From positions 35,033,835 through 35,097,834 of the forward strand of contig CM037869.1 of the NCBI GenBank assembly GCA_021292105.1: DNA of 64,000 bases, written 5' to 3'. Numbering within the stretch: the first letter of the stretch is position 1; every line of letters begins with the position of its first letter. Made by a program: the position numbers and the translations under genes. The notes beneath the pieces are model-generated. The model made no database searches. It was given only the letters and a program-made list of their open reading frames with translations, and had not been told where the DNA came from. Below are positions 10,831 through 22,365 of this stretch, piece after piece. Origin of the DNA: Anadara kagoshimensis (Eukaryota > Mollusca > Bivalvia > Arcoida > Arcidae).

Positions 10831-11382
10831 TAATGGTTGACTAATTATAAACCTTCTCGACACCGACACGCGATACCTGAAATAGATTGTTTTTTCAAAA
10901 AATGTAAATTTTGAATATTAAGCCATTGTATCACTTTTTATTTGGATTCAAAGTTAACTAAAGAACTTGTTTTTGAATGACGTAATGTACTTCACGATGA
11001 CAAAAAAGTCAAAATCACTAACAACACACGCGCCTATACAGAAAAAAATACATTACAATATGATAAGAACAAAAAGCAAATATATACTAAGCTTATAAAA
11101 TAAGATGCATGTTAAAACATCTATGGAGTGAATAAAGGTAATGGAGATTTACGACCCAGTCAATATTCATCAGCTTAAATGGAGGCGGTCACCTCAGAGC
11201 GTCCAGAGAAAACCACCAACTGTCAACAAGCAAACCAACAAACTTTTCTCACACTAGAATTTGTTTTCCAGAGTGGAATTGGAATCTAAGCGGTGAAAGG
11301 CGCTGAGGTCTGTAAGTCGGCAGCTTTAGATTACACTGTCACCGAGAACCCTTCATAGTAAAAATCTGAGTGAAATTCTAAT

Positions 11383-11732
11383 TGGTCGTCCAGTTCTTTA
11401 AAATTAAAACTGGTATAATATGTTATAAACCACTGAGCCGGTATCTCTGCTGGTGGATGTTTCCCCAAGAATATCACAAGCCCAGTAGGAAATTATTGCG
11501 TATTATTGTCAGAAATATACTATTGTCAAAATTTTCCTCATAAACCTAAGGTATACTCCCTCAGGCAAAGTATTTCCTTAGCTACATTTGGTAAAATATA
11601 TTTTGGTCCTATGGGTATCGTTTCAAAATCTTGGAAAAAATTTGATTTCATAAATTTGGTCCAAGCACTGCTAATGAGGAATTGTATTCCGAAACGGTCG
11701 TCTAGTGCTGTAAATTGAAACTGGTATATGAA
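11383..11732 (+). mobile_element. Retrozyme-like element, longest copy
   Basis: The element begins with a partial ribozyme, GGTCGTCC at 11384-11391 followed by AAATTAAAACTGGTATAATA. It ends with a full-length hammerhead (11664-11709) followed by the matching AAATTGAAACTGGTATATG. The equivalent cleavage points, after 11390 and after 11702, are 312 bp apart, which would be the unit-length circular RNA. Body motifs GTATACTCCCTCAGGCAAAG, TATTTCCTTAGCTA and TTTGGTAAAATATATTTT are shared with five other copies. Retrozymes depend on enzymes of other retroelements; no protein is encoded. The 70-codon open frame at 11506-11718 is not a gene. Confidence 0.8.
11664..11709 (+). ncRNA. Hammerhead ribozyme, one core substitution
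   Basis: Stem I pairs AGCACTG (11664-11670) with TAGTGCT (11703-11709). The core reads CTAATGA (11671-11677) in place of CTGATGA. Stem II is GGAAT/TGT/ATTCC (11678-11690), fully paired. GAAA is at 11691-11694 and a tiny stem III is CG..CG, with cleavage expected after GTC at 11702. The single G-to-A change at the invariant G of CUGAUGA should abolish or strongly reduce cleavage. Confidence 0.8.
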
Positions 11733-11739
11733 ATTCTTC

Positions 11740-12354
11740 CGCTGTCAAGACAAAATAGTACACCTATATTTCTATATTCCAACTAATGAATATGCTTTTA
11801 AATGCTTTACTACCAAAGGCATCTACGTTTTGCACAATAAACAAATTGTTTCCTTTTTAGGGAAATATGGAAGATTGATCATATGAGTTCTTACAGGTAA
11901 ACAAATCTTCCATATCACCGTCAATTTCAAATGAGTTCACTATGCGGAAGTTAACGTGTTTAACTTAATTTGCCAGTTTCATTTATTTTTACTTTGCTTT
12001 GGGATTATGATTTTGGCAAAGATTGGTATGTTAGTTTTTGATTCATTGTACCACAATGAAGAATAATCATGAAACTAGACAAAATGGCAACAAAATTTAA
12101 TAATAAATGCCTGAAAAGTTTAGCACAACAATTAGCCACATCAGTTAGTTTTTAGACAAAAGGAATAAACGAATTAGTGGCAACATCATACACAACATGA
12201 TGGAAAAAATTAAAAACATGATATGATAGTTAATGGACTTTTTTTATTTTTAAAATAGTTATAAGTACAGTACTTAAACCAAACCATCAAACATTAAGAA
12301 TAAGATGGAAACAGAAAGTCACAAAATGAAAGAAAGACTTACTACATAAGCTGT
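11740..12354. other. Unique AT-rich stretch
   Basis: No repeat or gene recognised. The segment directly before the LINE fragment may be more of that element but lacks a readable frame. Confidence 0.45.
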
Positions 12355-12621
12355 GACATCAGAAGGAGAAAGTGAAACTGGCGGCTCGGATGCATACTAA
12401 GGAAAGAGGGAACAAATGACTGCACGACAGCACTAGAGTGGCAGCCAGAAGGAAAAGGGAAAAGGAAAAGACCTTAGTCCACATGGAGGAGAACAACAGA
12501 AAAAGAAAGAAACGCCGCTGGATGGACTAGCTGGAACATAGCCAAAGCAACAGCAAATGACAGACAGAAATGGAAGGATAGCGTTGCGGCCTTTTGCGCC
12601 TTCTGTCGAGGAGACCATTAG
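12355..12621 (+). pseudogene. LINE reverse-transcriptase protein, C-terminal fragment
   Basis: One frame reads DIRRRK, stop, NWRLGCILRK, then LEWQPEGKGKRKRP, stop, STWRRTTEKERNAAGW, then ANDRQKWKDSVAAFC and CRGDH before the terminal TAG at 12619-12621. This is the C-terminal tail that follows the reverse-transcriptase domain in many animal LINEs: the RRRxWRWLGHxLR, WxPEGKRKRGRP, TWRRTxEKE and DRxxWRxxVxALC blocks. Two in-frame stops (12373 and near 12472) show it is dead. The insertion is 5' truncated, with only about 89 codons left. Confidence 0.85.
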
Positions 12622-12755
12622 GGTAAGGTAAGAATTAGACATTATACCAGTACCCGTCCAAATTCGTGAATTTTAAAATCAGCTGTCCCAATATCTATTG
12701 CCATGTTTTCTTCGATTGTTTTATCATATTTATAATGTGCCGTGTTTTTGCTTAC

Positions 12756-13012
12756 TTTGCTCAGTTGCCAAATACTCGTTTTCTCGTTGCAAGTCGCCTG
12801 AAGATGAAGTTTTGCTTAGAAATATTTGTAGATGTCCAATTTGCATGATCTAAGTGTAGATTCCTGTTTTCAGAGGGGTACTGGTCAAATCTATCTGATT
12901 AACCAATATTAAACAGTACATGTAAATTATACAGCAGCGTGGAATGGTGAAATAAAAACATCATTCGAACGATTTTGCTCAGTTGCCAAATACTCGTTTT
13001 CTCGTTGCAAGT
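12756..13012. repeat. Exact 39-bp direct repeat around a 180-bp core
   Basis: TTTGCTCAGTTGCCAAATAC and the next 19 bases occur identically at 12756-12794 and 12974-13012, 218 bp apart. The sequence between them includes AAATATTTGTAGATGTCCAA, and a similar stretch recurs near 23325. This may be a pair of tandem units or a small element with long direct repeats. Confidence 0.8.
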
Positions 13013-13056
13013 ATTTTGTGCTTAATTTAAAGGATTATCACACATAATTTGTCAAT

Positions 13057-13300
13057 ACATGTCCAATTCACAACCCCCAAAAGCAAAATAATATTTTTTG
13101 AAAACAGACAAAATACGGTACACACGCAAACTTCCAATAGGGAAGTGAGACTGGGCGCTCCAAAAGGTTAAACGCCTCCTGTTTAGCTAGCAATAACCGT
13201 CAAATATGTAACCGAAATCGAAAATGAAAGAAACATTGGAGTGTGGCTGGCTAATATTTTCAGGATAATTTTGATACAGAGAACATCTTTTATCAACATT
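13057..13300 (+). mobile_element. 290-bp interspersed repeat, degenerate copy
   Basis: It contains AGTGAGACTGGGCGCTCCAA, CCTGTTTAGCTAGC and AATGAAAGAAACAT, in the same order as the copy at 6280-6580. The 5' third is diverged. Confidence 0.7.
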
Positions 13301-13700
13301 TACATCAAATATAATATATAGAGTAACATAGTCATGATTAACTTAAAAAATTTGGGTCATATTTTTCTAAACGAGGTGTTTTAATCGACCTATATTAGGG
13401 AGCAAGCAAGCGCGACTCGTAGTGATACGGCTACGAAAAAAAGGACAGACCTGATACTGAGGGTTGTACCTACACACTGTGTATATAATATGTATGTATC
13501 ATAATTTGCACGATTCTTTTCAAAAATGACTTTTATCAGCTCCACTAATATGTGAGCATTTTGTTATATGTTCTGCATTATATTTGCAATAAGAAATAAA
13601 CTACATGTATATAGAAAGTAAGACAATTATGAAAGTACTCTAGCAGACATTGACAAGACAGACAGATTATCCAAAGACGGTTAACTAGTACTTATTCATC

Positions 13701-14092
13701 TACAGTACAGGCCTGTCGAAAGTTTAACACTAAGCTAACGAATGATTGGCAAATCTACACACCATCTCTTGGAACATTTTCTCGTACAGAACAGACCTGT
13801 CGAAAGTTTAACATTAAGCTTACAAATTATTGTCGAATTGTCAGCTCATTTCTGTAAGAAATATATAACCAGCTTCTCGCAGCTGTAATCAATTTCTCGA
13901 CAGCTTAAGGTCATGTTTCAATCACTTGGCATCCGATCTTTGACTCTGTTCCGTTAGCTCAATGTTAAACTTTCTATCTATCCTTCTGAAGCTTTTCTAG
14001 GTCACTAGCTAATGTTTCGGCCACTCGACAGCTGAACTTCGATTTCTTTTCGTAAGCTCAGTGTTAAACTTTCGACAGGTCCGTACTGTATA
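13701..14092. mobile_element. CCTGTCGAAAG MITE cluster (nested or doubled copy)
   Basis: MITE starts are at 13703 (ACAGTACAGGCCTGTCGAAA) and 13791 (ACAGAACAGACCTGTCGAAA). MITE ends are near 13960 (incomplete, GCTCAATGTTAAACTTTC) and at 14092 (GACAGGTCCGTACTGTA). This looks like one copy inserted in, or recombined with, another. TA flanks the outer ends. Confidence 0.82.
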
Positions 14093-14818
14093 TGTATTTT
14101 GACAATTGTGTAAGAAAAAACAACATCCAGACAGTTGTTTAATTCATATTCAGTGTAAATGAGACATGAAAGGGACAACAATATTTACATCAAATTAGAG
14201 CGTACAGTTGTCGATTTCTTGTAGAAATCTATTTCAATTAGGTGGTCTGAGGCTTCCGTTTGCCTCCCTCGGGTATAATGCATGTGTCACTCACACAGTT
14301 AGTTAGACGGCTTTCAGTTATTATTTCAGCGCATTTAGTGATAATACATGGATCTCTATGAAAAGACTGAACACACGTACATTAGCAATGAAGAGAGCAG
14401 ATGGAATTCTGGACAAAACAAGGTGTTGAGCTACTAATGAGCATGGTATTTAGAAATAAAAGCTACTTATTTAAATTATTGACCCGTATTGGACAAAACT
14501 GTGGGGGAGATTATAACAGCTTCTTGGCTTCCGTTGATCATGTTCTTTACGATTGATAAATACAAATTTATAATTAATTACTATTGCACTTTATGCGCGT
14601 TCTCAAAACATGTATATTTGAAGAAAAAAAAAATTCTCTTGTTTTTTATGAATTGCGTCAATTAAAATGGCAAATGAGTTCGTTTTAGCTTTTTTCATTA
14701 TTATTATTATTGTTATTACCATTACGGTAGGGTAAAGCGGAGGATTTGCAGAAAATGGCAGCTGTAACAAACCTCAAACATTGTGGAAATATATACTCTG
14801 TCATCCAAAAATAACTAC
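14093..14818. other. Unique AT-rich stretch
   Basis: Only a short ATT repeat (about 14697-14713) stands out. No gene recognised. Confidence 0.5.
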
Positions 14819-14999
14819 AGTCAAACCTGTCTATAAAGCCACCCAAGGGAACTAGTGAAAGTAGCCTCTATGGGCAGGTGGCCTTTATATACAGGTTTAA
14901 ATAATAAGAATAAAGAACAATTGGGATACAATTCTAGTGGCCTTTATAAGCAGGTGGCCCTTATATAAAGGTGGCCTTTAAGGCAGGTTGGACTGTATA
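14819..14999. mobile_element. CAGTCAAACC MITE, complete copy
   Basis: Starts CAGTCAAACCTGTCTATAAA and ends GGCAGGTTGGACTG, with TA immediately outside both ends. About 180 bp with GGTGGCC and TTTATATA motifs in both orientations. Confidence 0.88.
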
Positions 15000-15104
15000 C
15001 TTTGTTACTTTTTACTTTGCATGAAAACACCACGGTCTAACATACGTGTATTTTTAAATAATGAAAACAGACAATAAATGAATTCATGATTATTATCGTC
15101 AAAG

Positions 15105-15215
15105 TCATGGGCGGACATGCCCGAGTGGTACTGTCACTAACTTTCAAGTCAAGGGATGTGGGTTCGAACCTTTTATGATGTACTGCTCTCATGGTGTCTC
15201 TATGATAGTGACAAG
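15105..15215 (+). mobile_element. tRNA-like SINE head
   Basis: A-box-like GGACATGCCCGAGTGGTAC and B-box GGGTTCGAACC at 15170-15180 are spaced as in a tRNA gene. The acceptor ends do not pair convincingly, so it is a SINE or a tRNA pseudogene. Single copy in this window. Confidence 0.5.
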
Positions 15216-15429
15216 ATGTGTACATAAGGATAGCTTTAATTCACAATACTGTTACACAGGCAGATCTAGAGAGCATATAGTTCTTTAGGTATAAAAAACC
15301 GGTGTCTAAATTTGAAAAGAATTATCTTTAATGATTGAAACTGTTTCAAATGTATCATTTTCTTTAATTTTAATAAATCAACTTGAAACTAATTAGGCAA
15401 CTTAAAATCGAACCATATTTCTAAATAAC

Positions 15430-15665
15430 AATAAGATATATCACTTTTTGTGTTCAATTTGCAAGCTTTAAAATTGAAGATACGTTTAAAAAAGGGTTTT
15501 TGACTTTTTTTTAAATTTTCAAAACACTCATCGCCTATTCCGGAATAAAGTATATCACTTTTAGTGTTCAATTTTTAAGATTTAAAATTGAAGATACTTT
15601 TAAAAAAGGGTTTTGACTTTTTTTAAATGTTCAAAAACACTTATCGGTTATTCCGGAACAAAGAA
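15430..15665. repeat. Two-unit tandem repeat, about 115 bp
   Basis: ATATCACTTTTTGTGTTCAA near 15436 and ATATCACTTTTAGTGTTCAA near 15551 start two units. Both continue with AAAATTGAAGATAC and TTTAAAAAAGGGTTTT and end CTATTCCGGAA or TTATTCCGGAA. Confidence 0.85.
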
Positions 15666-16630
15666 TTATCCGGGTAACGAGTTGAATCGATTTTCTTTTT
15701 TGACAAGTAGGTACTCTCACACTTATGTTAATAACATAATTTTCCTTTTAAAGAAATCTGAAAATTTAATTCAACACAAGTGACTTCCAAATCATGTATT
15801 ATATTCAGTATAAGTCTTTATTAATTATATTTAAGTTTATTTACAAAATCAATAGCAGAAGGAACTATGTATTTGTTTAAAGATATCACACCTCCGATAT
15901 TTAATAAAGAAATTACAAATACGCTCTTTCACGCCTTTGTGCCTTTATACAAATCCAAATATATACTTTACCCCCGTCAAATAATGCTTTTGATTTTCAT
16001 TGTTTGAGTTTTGCAATACTTCTATAGAATACTAAATATTTGGTTTTAGCGATCGTTTTTGAATAAAAGAAGTTTAAAAGGCCATTTGATCCTCATTGGT
16101 AAAGATTAATTCATTAGTACTTAATTACTATTTTTATCAGGGTACAAAAGCTAGCCAAATATACTTAGCTTCGATAACCACATGTGTCAATGTTAATATA
16201 AGGATCGCCATTGAAAAAAAATCCGTTTTTTGTATTCTAATCATTATGGAGTAGCTTAAATCATGATCAGTATTTATGACAAGAGTACTATCGTTTTTAT
16301 TGACTCTGTAGAAACAGTTTTAAACTTTTTATGAAATTTTCATTTAAAATTTAAGGATTTCAAATTTAAAAAATAACTGATTCAAGTGACATATGACATT
16401 ATATTTTGTTAAAAAGACATTGATCCATTCAACTCAAAAGTGCCCATCGATATTCAATAGGAAGGTCCTTCTGAACTCTTCTTGACTTGCTAAGTAACTT
16501 CACTTAAACTCGGCTACTTCAAAAAATGGGCATAGATCGCGATCGGTAATAAGGATTACCTATTGTACCATGGTAGGTTTTCGAACTGCCCCATGTCTTT
16601 TCAACATTCTCAATGATTTTGCCCTTTAAA
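15666..16630. other. Unique AT-rich stretch
   Basis: No shared repeat and no gene recognised. Confidence 0.45.
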
Positions 16631-16870
16631 GTACAGGCCTGTCGAAAGTCCTTTCGAGGAGCCGAGATGAGATGTCAAAAATAGTTAAAAAATTCAGAAC
16701 CGGCATCAATTTGACATCAGCGCTATAGTTCATCCAAGGCCCCTTCTGGGCAATTTCAGGCGTACGAGTGGCTCCTTTTGCGCCCTGGATGTCGTCGTCC
16801 GACTGTCATCCTCGGCGTCCACCATCTCCCTTTCTGCCTTCAGTCTCCCTTACCACGTTTGACACAGCGT
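16631..16870. mobile_element. CCTGTCGAAAG MITE fragment followed by a GC-rich block
   Basis: It starts ACAGGCCTGTCGAAAG at 16633, then jumps to MITE interior (GAGGAGCCGAGATGAGATGT). At about 16700-16860 the sequence becomes clearly more GC-rich than its surroundings (GCCCTGGATGTCGTCGTCC) with no match elsewhere in the window. That block may be a captured fragment; no frame gives a protein I recognise. Confidence 0.5.
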
Positions 16871-17407
16871 TTTAGAGAAAATTCAGCGGTATGCACATTG
16901 GGCACAAGACCAGATGTAGACGATAAAATTCATCAACAACAGTAGTCATTTGGAAAAAGACGATACACGCAAATGTTTAAAGCCAATACGAAGCTTCAGT
17001 TACTGAATGACCAGTCTACATCAATAGGTGTCGTGTTTTTTAAAACTGATTAATCTTTAGCTGTCATTAGATAGTTAGACTGTGTATTTCAATCGCTTTA
17101 TGTCTTCATAGCAAATAATTAAATTACAACACAAACCTTCATTAATGAAGTTCAAGTACTAATTTGAAAAAGAGTCTCTCCAGTGTGGCCAACCAGACCA
17201 AAAAGGGAGATTTTCTACACCATCGGAGAACTTACGTACTACCGAAACAGTCTTTGCCGGGGTTGGGAGTGGTGGTGGTGGTAAAATACCTTTTCTCCAT
17301 TTCTTGGAAGTACGGTATTCTGTATCGTAATCGACAAAAAATGAAAAAAAATCAATGGCGTCTTGAAGGTTTTTATTTCATTTTCATATACAACGTACAT
17401 AATTGAA

Positions 17408-17668
17408 CAACAATGGAAGTTATAACGCCATTTCTAGACAGTTCAATGGTTATATTTAAATTTCGCAATTTTTGAAAAAAAATGTCTTATTTTTGGATTT
17501 TCTTTTAAAACACTGTCGTGTACGGCATGCAATTCCAATTGCTAGAACAACCATCAATGACGTCACACGTCACGGGTATAGGCGTAAGCAAGAGATGAGT
17601 GACGTTACATTAGCAAATGTAATTATAGTCCTATAATTTTATTTGGTCTTAAACAGAGTTTAATACGA
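17408..17668 (+). mobile_element. CRE-containing interspersed repeat, copy 1
   Basis: It contains ATGGAAGTTATAACGCCATT, ACAGTTCAATGGTTATATTT, CACTGTCGTGTACGGCATGC, ATGACGTCAC, AGAGATGAGTGACGT and AATGTAATTATAGTCCTATA. Related copies are at 33036-33640 (plus) and 40861-41234 (minus). All three hold one or two TGACGTCA-like sites, the binding sequence for CREB/ATF factors. This copy lacks the hairpin arm found in the other two. Confidence 0.8.
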
Positions 17669-19340
17669 TCAAGATCATAAATGAAAATATTGCACAATAA
17701 CAGAATTTATACTAGTTCACCTCCAAGTCAGATAACGCCGTAATTTCCCACACCTACCGGTGACAACACGTGCAGTCTTTTTTTACTTTTATTACATAAA
17801 GCGACTCACAAATTGTTGTATCCAATATCGCATTCAAATAAAATTTCTCTCATAACACTAATAAAGTTATTAAGTAAAACTACTCAAAGAATTAAGTCAT
17901 TTTAAGCTAATACTCTTATTATAGTCCAAAATAAACTCGCTTTTGACGCGTTAAAATCACTTCAAATAAAAAAAACCTCTTTACTTAACGCGTAATATAA
18001 AATGAATTTATTCAGATAAATTGCAATACAAAAACATCCTTTAGTGCTTTTATTAAAGCGGTGAAATCAGAAATTAATCATGAAAGCCGGTCGTTCTCGA
18101 GTCGAACACTTGACATTTTTAATCTTTTAACAATAGGGTATAATGGCAGGTTTAAAGAACTACAACTGTGCTTTGTGTGGTTATTGTCAAACTCCAATAA
18201 TAACTTGAATTACGCATGAAAGGCAGTTTATTCATCGGCCAAATGAAATTATCATACATTTTAGCACCTTTGAACCTCGTCTATTCATCGTCTTTTGATA
18301 GCTTTTGTGATTTCAAAATAAGTGCTACTTATGTTGAATTGGCTTTATACAGCGGTATTCAATACGTTCCCCGGCGTTCGTAGATTCATTTACCCACTGC
18401 CATTCTTTACTTCTGACAACGGCCTCAGGATATTGCTGAACAAAAGACAACAAAGGGTAGCAATTTTAAACACAGGTGGGAGAAAACCAATCTTTAAAAA
18501 GGTTTACGCCAAATTTAACAGTTTTCTTTTCATTAAATTCACGATGATATTGAAACCCTGTCTGTTTCAATAAAAACTGATTTAGATGCGCATAAAAGAG
18601 ATAGACTTTCCGATGTTTTTCTTCCGCGGGTGACCAGTTGGAAAATCTGATATCAAAGGAACTTAAATTAATGTTAAAATTCACTTTTGTTGTATGCTTT
18701 TATTCAAAAACAACTTATCGTTTCAATAAATATTACAATACGGAATGAATGCGTTACGGTATGTCCTACAGTTCGGATTTTTTTCATATAAACCGTGACT
18801 CATTTTGTGGAATAATATTTTCATTCGCATCATCAAAACTCTTGCTGTGATAACACTTCAACGCAAAGCATTCAAATAATGTCACAAGTTAAAAAAGCAG
18901 TGTACGACTAATTAGCTACACACAATACGACACTAAGTGAGCCTAAAGCTTGAAGATAAATTGCATCATATCAAATGTAGGCAGGAACTTTGATGTGTAA
19001 ATGCTTGACGGCATCTAAAGTGATTATATTAGTGAGGACCATGCTAGAATTCTCTGCTGTGTGTATATTTTATTTATATAAAATGGAATACAAATATAAA
19101 TTCAATGTTCCGTGATTATTGTCACAGAGAACCAAACAATGCACTCAACAATAAAAAACAACATTTTTCTATTTTCATTGATATATGATATATTCATTGT
19201 TTGTTTAATGACGCTGGGGGGTTGGGGTTGTTAAGTAGGTTTGGAACTGTTTTATCAGGAAAGTCGTCACTTGTGGAATGAATGGCGACAGAAGATTGTT
19301 ATTTCTCAGCGGCAACTGTGGTCTCTTTGAGACATTACCT
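17669..19340. other. Mostly unique sequence
   Basis: AT-rich and without repeats shared in the window. An open frame at 18322-18573 (83 codons) has mixed composition but no recognisable motif, and an overlapping open frame lies on the other strand. I do not call a gene. Confidence 0.4.
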
Positions 19341-19625
19341 ATATTACAGACCTGGCCAAAGTTTGACACTCGCTCGGGAACAGATGTCAAATCTCCGTCC
19401 CTCGTTAGCTATGTAATGTGCTGATTTTTCACTTTTCTTAAAATAATACATTCAAAATCAGCACAAGGAAGATATATCTAAGTAGCATTTTTGGTAGCCG
19501 CTATCTATATCCTAATTGTTTTTTGCCACTAAAGCTAGTTATCCATATCTCGGCTACATGACAGCCAAGCTTCGGATCTTTTTCGTCAGCTCAGTATTAA
19601 ACTTTCGACAAATCTTTGCTGTAGG
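19341..19625. mobile_element. CCTGTCGAAAG MITE, diverged copy
   Basis: It starts ACAGACCTGGCCAAAGTTTG and ends GTATTAAACTTTCGACAAAT. A short hairpin (TGTGCTGATTTT and AAAATCAGCACA) at about 19418-19466 interrupts it. Confidence 0.7.
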
Positions 19626-19627
19626 TA

Positions 19628-19825
19628 CAACAGTACAGACCCATCCTAACGAATTAGTGTGAAATTTCTGCCTCTTGTTAGCTGCAATTTTTTGGCAGTC
19701 GCTATCTATATCCTAGTAGCTTTTTGCCACTACAGCTAAATATCACTTCCTCGGCCAATCAGCAGTCGATCTTCGACTCCCTTTCATTAGCTCAGTATAA
19801 AAGTTTCGACTAGTCTTTACTGTTC
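19628..19825. mobile_element. CCTGTCGAAAG MITE, diverged copy 2
   Basis: It starts ACAGTACAGACCCATCCTAA (part of the end deleted) and ends AAGTTTCGACTAGTCTTTAC. Interior GGCAGTCGCTATCTATATCC is shared with the copy just before it. Confidence 0.72.
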
Positions 19826-20095
19826 TATAAAAATGTCGCTTTCGCATTTGAAACACATTAAGTATACCTTAACATATGTAGAGATAAGACTGGCTGACTT
19901 TTCTCAGATTATATACCAGAGTGAAATTCCAACTAACAATGTAATCTTATGGATGGACTTTGATTTAAAAAGTTCAATTGATCATGGAGACAGTACGATG
20001 AATTGAACACACTGGAGAAGACGCGTTAGTGTGTAACATTTGAAAGTTAAAAATCCAAACAGCGGCGTGAAAATTTGATTAACTTGTTAGTATGG

Positions 20096-20198
20096 GGTGT
20101 GAAAAAGAATGGCTATAGTGTCAGGAAAAGGTGTGAAAAAGAATGGCTATAGTGTCAGGAAAGGGTGTGAAAAAGAATGGCTATAGTGCCAGGAAAAC
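20096..20198. repeat. 34-bp tandem repeat, three units
   Basis: Starts at 20096, 20130 and 20164; the unit contains GTGTGAAAAAGAATGGCTAT and AGTGTCAGGAAA. The units are almost identical. Confidence 0.95.
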
Positions 20199-20457
20199 AT
20201 GTCAAATTATTTGCTCGGTTAAAGCAAATATAATGAAGTTGTAAACAACAAACAACTCTCCGGTTAATGTTAGTACAGTTTGGTTTGGGCGTGAAAAGTT
20301 TTCCATGGGCAGCACGAATGTTTTCTTGGCTAATGGTCGACTTTGTTTTGTTTAACTTTATTTTTATTTACTTTTGGTTTTATTTTTATTTGAATATTGC
20401 AACCAATCCGCTTGCGAAATCGGTCTCTGTAATGGTTAAAATCTCAGGATTGAACGA

Positions 20458-20530
20458 CACATGTGTCATATACCATTTTTTTTAAATTTAATCATAAAAT
20501 ACGTTCAAAAAATGGTATCTGACACATGTA
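20458..20530. repeat. Short inverted repeat (hairpin)
   Basis: ACATGTGTCATATACCATTT (from 20460) is complementary to AAATGGTATCTGACACATGT (ending near 20529), with a 20-25 base loop. One mismatch in 20. It may be the remnant of a small foldback element. Confidence 0.8.
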
Positions 20531-20831
20531 CTAACGACATCGTTCTGACATATAAAAGACTTTTCAAATGTGTTACCGCGTTTGCAATAAAAATTACTTT
20601 GTAATTTGTTCACACGTTTAAACATTCAACATTTTGGGTTTGGGATAAGAAATAAAATCTTGTTTCTATGTTTCTTCTTCGGACATAATGGTCTAAAGAA
20701 TATAAAAATTAAAAAAAAAACTAATATTTTTTGCGACTTTAAGTTTTCTGTGTCGAGATTTGTGATCAAAACCCTTATGTAGAAACATAGTCAACGAACA
20801 AATGCTTTCGGATTGAAGAGCTGAAACTACA

Positions 20832-21375
20832 TGTATGACCACACACTATATATTTATTCAACGGTTGATTACAGTATTATCCAACTTCAATACGTAAGCA
20901 AAACATGTCGCGTAAAACACATATGCATATTATATTGCATTTAGTTTTCGACATCAGTGGGAAGTTGTGGGTTTCGATCCCCGGTCGAATCTAAACCAAG
21001 ACTTGAAAGTAGGTGGTGTCTGTTCTCTAGCCAAGCGCTCGGCACAACGAAATGTAAGTCACGGTCGAGTCTTTTGGTGGGAACTTAAAATAAACGAGGT
21101 CCCGTGTCACAGTAGGCGTTGCACGTTGAAACCGGCTGTATAATACCATCAGCGCATCACACAGACAAAATTCCTGCACCTTCGCCTAAAGCTGGCGAGG
21201 TCTTGGTATAAGTGAAATATTAAACCCCCAAACAACCAATCAATATATATGACCACACAAGTATATGTTTCATCAACGGTCTGTCATCACAGTATTTTTT
21301 CCAACTTTAGCGTAACTCTAAGCAAAACATGTCGCGTATTACCCACGTGTATATTATATTCCATTAAGTTTGCGC
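20832..21375. repeat. Direct duplication of about 120 bp flanking a SINE
   Basis: TATGACCACACACTATATAT...CAACGG...AAGCAAAACATGTCGCGTA occurs at 20835-20950 and again, diverged, at 21249-21375. The SINE at 20945-21240 lies between the copies. Confidence 0.78.
20945..21240 (+). mobile_element. tRNA-derived SINE (GGTCCCGTG family), head partly lost
   Basis: It has the B-box region GTGGGTTTCGATCCCCGGTC, then AAGACTTGAAAGTAGGTG, AAATAAACGAGGTCCCGTGT, TAATACCATCAGCGCATCAC and a tail ATAAGTGAAATATTAAACC. The A-box half of the tRNA-like head is degraded. Other copies: 22370-22895 (minus, dimer), 45053-45440 (plus) and 54950-55236 (minus). Confidence 0.82.
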
Positions 21376-22365
21376 CATCATTTGTTTGAAAATAACGCAT
21401 TACAAAGGGAATTACCTGCTGATGCAGAAAAGCCGCGTAATACACAAAAGAGAAAAACTTTTGTTAGCATTGTTTAATATCAGGGGATTTTATTGTCGGG
21501 ATTATTTAACGTGAATGGATTAATGATAATGTAATCTTTATTTTTATCACGGTAACATGGATGGATGTGGTTCTCATTAGTTTAGTAAACAATACCGATT
21601 GTTTAACCAACAAAAGGGCATAATAGAACTTGTTATATTTCTGAACACTAGATTGTGATAATCAATCATATAACATCAATGTTCATGTCATCAATGATCA
21701 GAGAGCCTATTGTCACAAACATCCTCCATCCGGATACCTTTTGTTGTAATTCCGAATGGTATACAAAGTAAAATATAGATAAACCACATTGATTAAAACA
21801 TCTTTTTTATGTTTTTGTAAATTAATAAAAAATATAATATCTATTTCCCATTGGAAACAATGATTTGTTGTTCAACATCTTTCATCAGCTGTTCTTTCCG
21901 CATCAATGATGTCCATTGTATACGCGTAACACGTTACTTCATCGAATTATTAATTTATTAATTTTAAATTGCAATTTACATTTACATTCGGTAAAGGTGT
22001 AGTATTTCATGATCAATTACAGCCTGAAAGACAGAATTATTTGATGTTTTCAAATAATCTTTACCTCATTTGAATGCAATAACTCAGTTTAACATATGTT
22101 GCAAGTCAAAGTATGGACCTTTCAGAAACCAGAAACGCCATATCATATTTCCAGTAATGGAGATGAGCACTACGGTGACACATTTTTGATATAAGGTGTT
22201 TATGTTTTCTTAAAACAATATTAGTACGCGGTTCAAATCCTAAGTTTCATCAACCCTTGTCACATAAGCATTTGGCTGTTCTTAAGCCAAACACATGGAA
22301 AAATGAAAGTATAAGGTTTCACTAGTGGTCCTTAAAAAGCGATACCTGTTGGTTGAGTTGCGTTG
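21376..22365. other. Unique AT-rich stretch
   Basis: No shared repeat and no gene recognised. Confidence 0.45.
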
